NCBI GenBank assembly: GCA_036365515.1
Contig: CM070874.1
Span: forward strand, 26,289,862-26,353,861
Reading direction: 5' to 3'
DNA: 64,000 nucleotides
From: Torymus aiolomorphi
Lineage: Eukaryota > Arthropoda > Insecta > Hymenoptera > Torymidae
The notes under the pieces are model-generated. The model did no database searches and was not told where the DNA came from. It saw only the letters and a list, made by a program, of their open reading frames with translations. Positions 22,643 through 33,685 of this stretch are shown piece by piece; the stretch's first letter is position 1; every line of letters begins with the position of its first letter. The translations under genes were made by a program, and so were the position numbers.

Positions 22643-23223
22643 AGATGCCCGTATGTTAGTAAGTTTTTGACTAGCATAACAAATTAGCAATAAATTAGCA
22701 AAAAATTATGGTATTATTTATAAATAATAGCCAGTAATATAACCATTAGCGACTTAAGATAGGTATCATATTTTGTTGCTAATTTGTTACGCTAATCCCA
22801 ATTTTGTTGCTTTAATAGTTCTAAAACTTAAGCGAGCACTGCCAAAGCTGTAATTTTTTGGACTGGAAAGGCGGCATAATTTGTTGCTAATTTGTTTCTG
22901 TAAGATAGGTTAGGTACCGAAGCTCCAAAATCAATGTGAGATTTATTATGGGACTGAAGATTACAACGATGGAGTGCAATGAAAAGTTTAAAAAATTCAT
23001 TCTTACTTTACATTTATATTAAATTTATAAAATATTTCCTATATTTTTAATATGTAGTAGCCTAAACAAACTTTCGAATAACGATCTTAAAATAATTTTT
23101 AATTTCAACTAGCTTTATTTAATTAAAAAAAATTATTTCATTGTATAACAACGTTGCAAACTTCAAACTCATTATTTATTGGCGGTATATACACACGTAA
23201 CACTTGTCAAGGTACCGTAATTT
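22643..23223. other. Non-coding intron sequence
   Basis: Contains further pieces of the AATTTGTTACGCTAATC repeat (22670-22870). No gene or RNA recognised. Confidence 0.4.
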
Positions 23224-23410
23224 TTATCAACTGATAAGAATTTTTCCATCGGTCTTACAGTCTTACAAATTAAATTAAAATAATTAATATTTATGGCAGT
23301 CAGATTGCCCTTGTTTATAATCACCCCCGCAGAATCTGAAATAAAAACTTAATTAAAACCTAGAAAAAACTTTGTTAGCAAAGGACGATCTGACTGCCCC
23401 CCACCAAATT
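23224..23410 (+). repeat. Penelope-like element 1 end segment, left inverted copy
   Basis: About 185 bp (from ATCAACTGATAAGAATTTTT to GATCTGACTGCCCCCCACCA) is repeated in reverse at 36050-36237, immediately upstream of the Penelope-like frame at 33686-36031. It is therefore probably the 5' end of a second, truncated or rearranged copy of that element lying in the opposite direction 13 kb away. Confidence 0.6.
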
Positions 23411-23741
23411 GTCCAACGTTCCGAGCCCGCTCCGGCTCCTCCTCAGGGACTGAAATGAAACCCGCGATACACCTCCTTATATACCTTCATACCCTCTTCT
23501 TTTCTCTTACCCCCACCACCATCCACCTTCCCCTCTCCAACCTTCCATTCTCACTTAAATTTAGGCGGTCTTACAACTATAGGCCTTTCTGGCTAAAATT
23601 ACCTAAAAAAATGATAAAAATTATTATTATAATAAAATAATCAAAATATATTGTAAATATAACTTATTTTAAATAAAATGAGCCAAGACAGAGGTCCTTA
23701 AACTCATTTTATCCTCAGTTATAGGATTTAAAAAAAAAAAA
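23411..23741. other. Non-coding intron sequence
   Basis: Starts GC-richer (CGAGCCCGCTCCGGCTCC) then AT-rich. The plus frame at 23455-23640 has no recognised motif. Confidence 0.35.
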
Positions 23742-24065
23742 GTTTGTCGTAACTTTTCTCCGAGACCGCATGATAGATTTTCATGGGATAAAGTGCAAAT
23801 TGTTCCTAATTTATGTAGTTATGGGCGTAAGAGTTGCAATTTTAAGGTTTTTATGTATAAGTATTTTTTTCATGGCAAAAACTGATTTTTTTACAATAAT
23901 TTTATGCATTTTTTTGAATTTTTAGGGTTTTTGCCATGAAAAAAATACTTATACATGGAAACCTTAAAATTGCAACTCTTACGCCCATAACTACATAAAT
24001 TAAGAACAATTTGCACTTTGTCTCATGAAAATTTATCGACCGGTCTCAGAGAAAAGTTACGACAA
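23742..24065. repeat. Inverted repeat, 320 bp
   Basis: GTTTGTCGTAACTTTTCTCC...TTACGCCC-type sequence in the left arm pairs with GGGCGTAAG...GAGAAAAGTTACGACAAA in the right arm; a short loop lies at about 23888-23928. MITE-like, no coding potential, termini not resolved. Confidence 0.65.
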
Positions 24066-25271
24066 ATTTTAAAAAATAACATTTTGAGAAATAAGCCTGC
24101 AAAGAAAAATACTATAAAACTCCAAAAATAATCAGCCATTTGATCTCCATTCTTTTCCTTCCTGAAACTCACTTTCCTGTATATCTGTTGTCTTTTCTCC
24201 CATGTAAAATGGTTAAAATAGAAGCTCTGGCACCTTGCATGCATCCGTTCCATTAAAAGTTATTGCTAAGCTAGTAGCATTCGTGCCATTAAAAGTTACT
24301 GCTCAATCTGTCCTTCTTTTGTACTTTTGATTCATGTACTGTTGAATCACTTTTTAACACATTGTACTGAGTTAGATTATTATTTATAATACTAAGATAA
24401 ATATAGAATATGCGCCAGGTCTTATGAAATATGAAATCCCAACCATCCAAATCGAAACTTAAGAAGCCATCACTGTCGTAGACAGAAGTACGTAAGTACA
24501 TAAAAGCCGATAAGCCCATTTTTTCAATGATCACTTGATTACACATATTAAATATTAAAAATATCTTGAATTTAAGCCTGTATTCTTGTGAGCAGGCTTG
24601 TGACTTTTATGTGTATAGATACATCTTGACACTTATTGCAATTCACAAATCTTCTGAATTGAATTATATATCCTATAGTGAGTTAGACTTAATATGTCAC
24701 TTTCATTTTTCTTAGAAAAAAGATGTATTTATTTTTATGCGATAAAAATTTTTACTGTCTCTTCTTTAAAATACTTAATTCAATCTTGCCAATGCACATG
24801 TTTTTCAGTATTAAATTTCATACAACATTCGCATCTTGAACTGAAACTACTTTCCAAATTTAAACAAAACTGTCACTGCACGCTTGTATTATAATTACAC
24901 TTACACTTTTCAGACATATATCTTCATCAAGGAACGCGGGAGCGTTCCGAAGGCAAGTATAGAAGAGCCTTAGGACGACCGCGTGATTATATACTTTGAA
25001 ATGGATGTACGAGAAATTCAATGCGATTATATACCTATTGCGTTAGTTTTAACTATATAACATATCCCTATTAATCGAAAGCCATTTCATTGCTCTACTC
25101 AAATCGAAAGGTTTCATTTAAAAAGATTGTCTCATTCAAAAGATTTAGAGATCTGAATATTTTTATGTACTATTTCCGAATCTCCGAATCTCCATATTCT
25201 TCAGTACGCACAAACTATACATTTTTGTCCGACCGGTACATAGTATAGCATTTTTGTCCGACCGACTGGCA
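24066..25271. other. Non-coding intron sequence with one strong hairpin
   Basis: No convincing gene; frames at 24023-24253, 24289-24546 and 24694-24894 lack motifs. The notable feature is the hairpin at 24931-24948. Confidence 0.4.
24922..24958 (+). ncRNA. Hairpin resembling a decayed hammerhead ribozyme core
   Basis: GGAACGC-GGGA-GCGTTCC forms a perfect 7-bp stem with a 4-base loop. It is preceded by TTCATCAA and followed by GAAGGC. Hammerheads of Penelope-like elements read CTGATGA, stem II, GAAAC; this copy would need changes in both conserved blocks, so it would be inactive. Low confidence. Confidence 0.25.
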
Positions 25272-25430
25272 AAAGAGAGAGAGAGAGTGAGTGAGGGGGT
25301 AGAGTGAGAGAGAGAGGGAAAGAGAAGAGCGACGGAGAGAGAGAGAGAGAGAGAGAGGGAAAGAGAAGAGCGACGGAGAGAGAGAGAGAGAGGGAAAGAG
25401 AAGAGCGACGGAGAGAGAGAGAGAGAGAGA
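25272..25430. repeat. (GA)n-based minisatellite
   Basis: Three near-copies of a roughly 40-bp unit made of GA repeats plus GGGAAAGAGAAGAGCGACG, set in a longer GA tract. The long Ser/Leu frames read from it on the other strand are artefacts. Confidence 0.9.
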
Positions 25431-25439
25431 ATCCGTATA

Positions 25440-26020
25440 TGGTATATATATATATATCTGGTCAACCAACCTAACCTTATTATTTTATGTATACATAAAA
25501 CTTTCAATATTACGCATTGGTCCATATACAATCATCATTTATATACAAGTTATATTCAAGACTTTTTACATCATTGAAATTCGATAGATATTAAATGGAC
25601 TTGGTATATCTCAGATATATTTTCAGATAAGTAGCAAACTATCATTATAAAATAAAAAAAATAATGTTATTAATATAAGTATTGTTACTTTGTGAAATAT
25701 TTTTTTTGTTATTACAGAGATATCAGAACAAGGATAATTGACAAGTAGATCATCTTTAAATAGTATGTAACATAGAAGAGTTCAAAATTATTATTTTGTA
25801 TTTTAAGGCCACCAAAAGATTAATTATGTTCAAGTCTGTCAAAGCATGCAACCTCCTGTAGTAGAAAAAATAGAAATACTGTTGCTGATAATATTCGCTC
25901 TAGCAGATCAAGCCTCGTTCTACTTTATGGTGTTTTAATTGTGGATATGCTTTACTGGCCCTATGATTTCTAAAGGTAAACTAGCATTATTAAAACACGG
26001 AAATAGTGATATATAAGATT
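25440..26020. other. Non-coding spacer before the satellite
   Basis: A short (TA)n run at 25444-25458 and CCAACCTAACC near 25466, then AT-rich sequence without gene or clear repeat. Confidence 0.4.
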
Positions 26021-29000
26021 TTGCAAGATGTATCTGATTGCTTATTAATTCAAGTGGTTTCTAGTTAAAATTTCAACGAATCTAAGTGTCGAATATAATG
26101 TAATTATATAGTGATTGGCTTATGGCAATGGGTGCCTATAAATAAAATAAAGTATCGGTATGATGTGTTAAATGAAGTGTTGATAACAAATTTCTAACCT
26201 CTACTTAAAATCAGAATTTAAAATATTGGTCAGAGCCTTGGTTAAAAAAAAACATTTTTTGTCTATACTTCAAGAAACTTTGTTGATATTGGCGCTGTGC
26301 ATATTTATTTACTTAAACATCAATTAAAAGATTATGTTAAGTGAACAATAAAATAGAGAAAAAGAAAAAATGATGTGTTATTGTTGTGAATACAAGTGCT
26401 CAGTTAATCTAATTTTATAATTTTCTCATGGTGGGAGACGTCAAAATGTTTCAGAAGAGTTCTCAGTAAATATTGTGAAAATGTCTACAGATAAAAGTGC
26501 TCAGTTAATCTAATTTTATAATTTTGTCACGGTGGGAGACGTCAAAATGTTTCAGAGGAGATCTCAGTAATTTTTCTACACAAGATTCAGATAATTATTT
26601 CAAAAAGTATACAAGAATGTTACGGAAGCTTTTATTATCAGAAATTCTTAGTTCATAAACTGATACAAGATGTGTGGCAATCATGAGTTTCTACTATAAA
26701 AGAATGTCGAGAAAGCTTTCTTTTCCCAATGATTCTTAGTTCATAAACTTTTGTTTTTAATTTTGCAAGATGTATCTGATTGCTTATTAATTCAAGTGGT
26801 TTCTAGTTAAAATTTAAACGAATCTAAGTGTCGAATATAATGTAATTATATAGTGATTGGCTTATGGCAATGGGTGCCTATAAATAAAATAAAGTATCGG
26901 TATGATGTGTTAAATGAAGTGTTGATAACAAATTTCTAACCTCTACTTAAAATCAGAATTTAAAATATTGGTCAGAGCCTTGGTTAAAAAAAAACATTTT
27001 TTGTCTATACTTCAAGAAACTTTGTTGATATTGGCGCTGTGCATATTTATTTACTTAAACATCAATTAAAAGATTATGTTAAGTGAACAATAAAATAGAG
27101 AAAAAGAAAAAATGATGTGTTATTGTTGTGAATAAAAGTGCTCAGTTAATCTAATTTTATAATTTTCTCATGGTGGGAGACGTCAAAATGTTTCAGAAGA
27201 GTTCTCAGTAAATATTGTGAAAATGTCTACGGATAAAAGTGCTCAGTTAATCTAATTTTATAATTTTCTCACGGTGGGAGACGTCAAAATGTTTCAGAGG
27301 AGTTCTCAGTAAATATTTTTCTACACAAGATTCAGATAATTATTTCAAAAAGTATACAAGAATGTTACGGAAGCTTTTATTATCAGAAATTCAAGATGTT
27401 TCAAGATGTTTTATATTTTAAAAGAATGGAGAAAGCTTTTTTCTCTCAATGATTCTTAGTTCATAAACTTTTGTGTTTAATTTTGCAAGATGTGTCTGAT
27501 TGGTTATTAATTCAACTGGTTTCTAGTTAAAATTTCAACGAATCTAAGTGTCGAATATAATGTAATTATATAGTGATTGGCTTATGGCAATGGGTGCCTA
27601 TAAATAAAATAAAGTATCGGTATGATGTGTTAAATGAAGTGTTGATAACAAATTTCTAACCTCTACTTAAAATCAGAATTTAAAATATTGGTCAGAGCCT
27701 TGGTTAAAAAAAAACATTTTTTGTCTATACTTCAAGAAACTTTGTTGATATTGGCGCTGTGCATATTTATTTACTTAAACATCAATTAAAAGATTATGTT
27801 AAGTGAACAATAAAATAGAAAAAGAAAAAATGATGTGTTATTGTTGTGAATAAAAGTGCTCAGTTAATCTAATTTTATAATTTTCTCATGGTGGGAGACG
27901 TCAAAATGTTTCAGAAGAGTTCTCAGTAAATATTGTGAAAATGCCTACGGATAAAAGTGCTCAGTTAATCTAATTTTATAATTTTGTCACGGTGGGAGAC
28001 GTCAAAATGTTTCAGAGGAGATCTCAGTAATTTTTCTACACAAGATTCAGATAATTATTTCAAAAAGTATACAAGAATGTTACGGAAGCTTTTATTATCA
28101 GAAATTCTTAGTTCATAAACTGATACAAGATGTGTGGCAATCATGAGTTTCTACTATAAAAGAATGTCGAGAAAGCTTTCTTTTCCCAATGATTCTTAGT
28201 TCATAAACTTTTGTTTTTAATTTTGCAAGATGTATCTGATTGCTTATTAATTCAAGTGGTTTCTAGTTAAAATTTAAACGAATCTAAGTGTCGAATATAA
28301 TGTAATTATATAGTGATTGGCTTATGGCAATGGGTGCCTATAAATAAAATAAAGTATCGGTATGATGTGTTAAATGAAGTGTTGATAACAAATTTCTAAC
28401 CTCTACTTAAAATCAGAATTTAAAATATTGTTCAGAGCCTTGGATAAAAAAAAACATTTTTTGTCTATACTTCAAGAAACTTTGTTGATATTGGCGCTGT
28501 GCATATTTATTTACTTAAACATCAATTAAAAGATTATGTTAAGTGAACAATAAAATAGAGAAAAAAGAAAAAATGATGTGTTATTGTTGTGAATAAAAGT
28601 GCTCAGTTAATCTAATTTTATAATTTTCTCATGGTGGGAGACGTCAAAATGTTTCAGAAGAGTTCTCAGTAAATATTGTGAAAATGTCTACGGATAAAAG
28701 TGCTCAGTTAATCTAATTTTATAATTTTCTCACGGTGGGAGACGTCAAAATGTTTCAGAGGAGTTCTCAGTAAATATTTTTCTACACAAGATTCAGATAA
28801 TTATTTCAAAAAGTATACAAGAATGTTACGGAAGCTTTTATTATCAGAAATTCAAGATGTTTCAAGATGTTTTATATTTTAAAAGAATGGAGAAAGCTTT
28901 TTTCTCTCAATGATTCTTAGTTCATAAACTTTTGTGTTTAATTTTGCAAGATGTGTCTGATTGGTTATTAATTCAACTGGTTTCTAGTTAAAATTTCAAC

Positions 29001-29060
29001 GAATCTAAGAGTTGAAAATATAATTTAATTATTATATAGTGATTGGCTTATCGTGATGGG
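26021..29060. repeat. Satellite array with A-B-A-B higher-order structure
   Basis: The marker TTGCAAGATGT occurs at 26021, 26763, 27483, 28223 and 28944, giving units of 742, 720, 740 and 721 bp. Units 1 and 3 (A) share TATCTGATTGCTTATT and a distal AACTGATACAAGATGTGTGG block. Units 2 and 4 (B) end in AAATTCAAGATGTTTCAAGATG. The fifth unit is cut after about 115 bp. Each unit also holds an internal duplication of about 100 bp (AGTGCTCAGTTAATC...GGTGGGAGACGTCAAAATG). A-to-A and B-to-B copies differ by only a few bases, so the array probably grew by duplicating a 1.46-kb dimer. Non-coding. Confidence 0.85.
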
Positions 29061-29294
29061 CGCCAAATGTTTCAGAGTAGCTATCTGTTCTGTGAATTAC
29101 CGTATATGAAACCATAATATATAAATTACTGTAATGGCTACTTTTTATCTGCAACCAATATTTTAATTTGCTAGCGGATTGTGTTGCAGTAGTGTGGCTA
29201 GTTACAATGTATTTATTTTATAACTCTCTCCCGCTCCCCTCTCTTTCTCTCCCTCAACATATGTCAAACTCTGTACCAAGAACTTTAATGAGAG

Positions 29295-32200
29295 CCTAAA
29301 TATTTTTTTTAAACAATCAGTAAAACAAATAGTGGCTAAGGCAAATGTATGAGTTTTCTCTGTATAATTAATCAACATCTGTCACACTCTGAACCAAGAA
29401 CTTTAATGAAAACCTAAATATTTTTTAAAACAATCAGCAAAACAAATAGTATTATTAATGTAACAACACAATTTGTCTAGTCTTTTTATTTTTCTAGTCT
29501 CATCTATTCAATAAGCACTCTCTACAAATGGTAATAATTTTTTCATGACTGTACTAATAATAATAGTGTTGATATTTAAAACTTTCTACGAAAGTGTAAA
29601 ATAAGGCAAGTATAGAAGTTTTTTCTGTATAATCTATGTATAATCTAAATATAAAACTTTCTACGAAAGTATAAAATAAGGCAAGTATAGACGTTTTTTC
29701 TGTATAATATACTCTTCCTCTCTCTTCCCCGCCCTCTCTCACCCTCTCTCCCCCTGCCCTTTCTTCCTCTCTCTCTCTTAACATCCGTCAAACTCTGTAC
29801 CAAAAACTTTAATCACAGCTTAAATATTTTTGTTTAATACAATCAACATGTTTAAAAAAAAAATAATTCCTTAAGTACGTTACGTACGTTAATTAAACAC
29901 AAGAAAGTACTGAAATCAATTATATTGTAGTCAAGTACCCATAACTTAACTTGACTGACATAATACAACTTTTCGTACCTACTCAAAAATATTCAGCTAG
30001 CGGGCATGAAGTACTATTTAACACCCAAGAGGCGTAATAGCTCTCATACTCCTACAAAACTTTATAGAACCTACGCACTTTACGTCCGTGTGGGCAAAAA
30101 TTATTTAAATTATATATAACTATCTTTTACTTCGTCGAGTAAATGTATACTGAACAAATTATATGTATGTAGATTCAAATTCTTCATTGCAAATCAAACA
30201 AACGAAAGTTGTGAAATCAATTACCGATAGTCAAGTAATGCAAACAACTCTCCGAAACAACTGTATGACTGATCTCAGAAATATATTATTCTAATTTGTT
30301 CATTCTTCTATACAAATTAAACACAAGAAAGTACTGAAATCAATTTATTGTAGTCAAGTATACCCATAAGTTAACTTGACTGAGATAATAGAACTTTTAG
30401 TACCTTGCGTGTAAAATTACATTTCACGCCCACGTTGTAACTTCAAAAATATTCACCCAGCAGGCATAAAGTACTACTTAACGCCTAATAAGCGGAATAG
30501 CTCACATATTCCTACAACACTTTATAGAACCTACGCACTTTACTCCCGGGTAGACGAAAATTATTAATTAATTACTATTATGCCTTCTTTTATTTCTAAA
30601 ATTAATAAGAATTTTATCAGATATTTACGAAGTCAATGCCTATATAAAAAAATTACATAGTTACCAACACATCCCCATTTTTCATTATTTTTTCTCAATT
30701 TTGAAATTTCTATAATATTACGCATCTTGGGAGGACACGAGAAGTCTAGAGCTGCTCTAGCAGGGGTGGTCGTCCAATCTTCCATACATACTTGGCGGGC
30801 CCGACGGTTTGCAGTTTACCGGTGAGCTTTGTAAATGTAGAATACTAGATTTTTGCATATACCTATAAGTCCACCATAAATACCGTTTAAATATAATATC
30901 CCTACATGTACTGTGTGCATAATCATGATTTACTTTTATTACCTAAAATATTTTTCCTTGTGTTCGTCTTTTTTATATGGGAATGAAATAAAAAGATACA
31001 TATAAATTCATAGTCTATTCAAAAGAGCTTTAAATTTTACTAACTATTTTATGAGCCACCTATTTTTATCCTTTTCCCGCGTGTAAATATCATATGAGAT
31101 CTTATATGAGTATTTCGGACATCAGATCAGATAAGACATCATGTTATGAGTATTTCGGACATGACATCAGATAAGACTCATATATGTTATGTCATCTGCA
31201 ATTTTATATATTATGGGACCTCATATGTGATCTCATATGGGATCTGATGTCCGATATTCTCATATGAGATCTCATATGAAATTTTCATCTGTGTTTGGAC
31301 TTTTCTATTTAAAAAGAGTAATATATTCACGGATCAGTATTTAATATCTAGAAGCAATTGATTTATACATTTTATCTGATCTTTAAACGTATGAATATTC
31401 ATATGAAAATGACAATGTCTACACCTTAAACTGCAAACCGTCGGGCCCGCCAAGTATGTATGGAAGATTGGACGACCACCCCTGCTAGAGCAGCTCTAGA
31501 CTTCTCGTGTCCTCCCAAGATGCGTAATATTATAGAAATTTCAAAATTGAGAAAAAATAATGAAAAATGGGGATGTGTTGGTAACTATGTAATTTTTTTA
31601 TATAGGCATTGACTTCGTAAATATCTGATAAAATTCTTATTAATTTTAGAAATAAAAAGAAGGCATAATAGTAATTAATTAATAATTTTCGTCTACCCGG
31701 GAGTAAAGTGCGTAGGTTCTATAAAGTGTTGTAGGAATATGTGAGCTATTCCGCTTATTAGGCGTTAAGTAGTACTTTATGCCTGCTGGGTGAATATTTT
31801 TGAAGTTACAACGTGGGCGTGAAATGTAATTTTACACGCAAGGTACTAAAAGTTCTATTATCTCAGTCAAGTTAACTTATGGGTATACTTGACTACAATA
31901 AATTGATTTCAGTACTTTCTTGTGTTTAATTTGTATAGAAGAATGAACAAATTAGAATAATATATTTCTGAGATCAGTCATACAGTTGTTTCGGAGAGTT
32001 GTTTGCATTACTTGACTATCGGTAATTGATTTCACAACTTTCGTTTGTTTGATTTGCAATGAAGAATTTGAATCTACATACATATAATTTGTTCAGTATA
32101 CATTTACTCGACGAAGTAAAAGATAGTTATATATAATTTAAATAATTTTTGCCCACACGGACGTAAAGTGCGTAGGTTCTATAAAGTTTTGTAGGAGTAT

Positions 32201-32957
32201 GAGAGCTATTACGCCTCTTGGGTGTTAAATAGTACTTCATGCCCGCTAGCTGAATATTTTTGAGTAGGTACGAAAAGTTGTATTATGTCAGTCAAGTTAA
32301 GTTATGGGTACTTGACTACAATATAATTGATTTCAGTACTTTCTTGTGTTTAATTAACGTACGTAACGTACTTAAGGAATTATTTTTTTTTTTTTTAAAC
32401 ATGTTGATTGTATTAAACAAAAATATTTAAGCTGTGATTAAAGTTTTTGGTACAGAGTTTGACGGATGTTAAGAGAGAGAGAGAAGAAAGGGCAGGGGGA
32501 GAGAGGGTGAGAGAGGGCGGGGAAGAGAGAGGAAGAGTATATTATACAGAAAAAACGTCTATACTTGCCTTATTTTATACTTTCGTAGAAAGTTTTATAT
32601 TTAGATTATACATAGATTATACAGAAAAAACTTCTATACTTGCCTTATTTTACACTTTCGTAGAAAGTTTTAAATATCAACACTATTATTATTAGTACAG
32701 TCATGAAAAAAATTATTACCATTTGTAGAGAGTGCTTATTGAATAGATGAGACTAGAAAAAATAAAAAGACTAGACAAATTGTGTTGTTACATTAATAAT
32801 ACTATTTGTTTTGCTGATTGTTTTAAAAAAATATTTAGGTTTTCATTAAAGTTCTTGGTTCAGAGTGTGACAGATGTTGATTAATTATACAGAGAAAACT
32901 CATACATTTGCCTTAGCCACTATTTGTTTTACTGATTGTTTAAAAAAAAATATTTAG
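29295..32957. mobile_element. Large inverted repeat, arms about 1.5 kb
   Basis: The left arm 29295-30818 and right arm 31427-32957 are near-identical reverse complements, both ending outward in CCTAAATATTTTTTTT and inward at CGACGGTTTGCAGTTTA. Arm contents include a purine/pyrimidine-rich stretch (29709-29778 and its mirror), a pair of repeats with TTTCTACGAAAGT...GGCAAGTATAGA, and several lines with GAAAGTACTGAAATCAAT and CTATAAAGT(T/G)TTGTAGGA. The 608-bp loop (30819-31426) has a cluster of CATATGAG palindromes. No credible protein. A third copy begins at 62445. Target duplication not found. Confidence 0.8.
31087..31290. repeat. CATATGAGATC palindrome cluster in the loop
   Basis: Includes the perfect 18-bp palindrome CATATGAGATCTCATATG (31261-31278) and repeated ATATGAG, GGACATCAGATC and TATTTCGGACAT words in both orientations. 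It is conserved in the third copy (63838-64000), so it belongs to the element. Confidence 0.6.
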
Positions 32958-33685
32958 GTACACAATACATTAAATTTTTGGTCCTAAATTCACTTGTGAA
33001 TACAAATAATCAAGCACTAAGAAAAAAATCTTTCTCTATCAGAAAGCAAAAACTCTGCAAAACAAACTGTTGAAATCACATTGTTATGTATCTTTGCTTA
33101 TATGAGCTGTCAGCTGTGCAACTGTATTTACACTGGTATTAGCAGACAAGTTATATATAGGTACAAAAGGGAGTATTCATATATAGTAAATTGCTGTCGA
33201 ATTTTGGTCACGGAATGGTCACTTTACTAGAACAGAAGTGCAAAATTGTCACAAGACGATTCTACTGGATTTCGAATTCCACAATATGGTTTATTTTATT
33301 TTTACAATAAATCCCGTATGTAAATTTAATTAGTTTGTTATCCTTATACTAGCGTGGCTTAAATAATGTGTTTTGATATTTTAAAACACATTTAAGTAAA
33401 CGTTTTCCTATCAGAAGCGTAAAAGCATAAAAAAAGGCAAAATAAAAAAAAAATCAATTTTTTTTGTCATTTTGTAGATAGAAAGCTCTTTTAACCATTT
33501 TACATTTAACATTTAACATTTAACTTTTAAAGCATTTTTAATTATTTTAATTTATGATCTAAACTAGTTTTGTTAGGTTCAGAATAACATATATAATTAA
33601 AAAATTCAATAAAAAAAAAGTTGATTTTTTCAAAATTTTTAGGTGACCGCCTTAATAAAGAATGATAAATGTTATATAATTTACT
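32958..33685. other. Non-coding, downstream side of Penelope-like element 1
   Basis: On the minus strand this follows the Penelope-like frame and probably contains its 3' untranslated part. A short ACATTTAACATTTAAC tandem repeat lies at 33502-33526. No ribozyme core recognised. Confidence 0.4.

Noticed and set aside
25163..25531. Two Ser/Leu-rich minus-strand frames
   Set aside because: They are translations of the (GA)n minisatellite.
26021..29060. CRISPR array
   Set aside because: The repeats are 720-742 bp with no unique spacers; this is a satellite in a eukaryotic genome.
29554..32695. Matching Glu/Arg-rich frames at 29554-29784 (minus) and 32447-32695 (plus)
   Set aside because: They are mirror images in the arms of the large inverted repeat and derive from a purine-rich tract.
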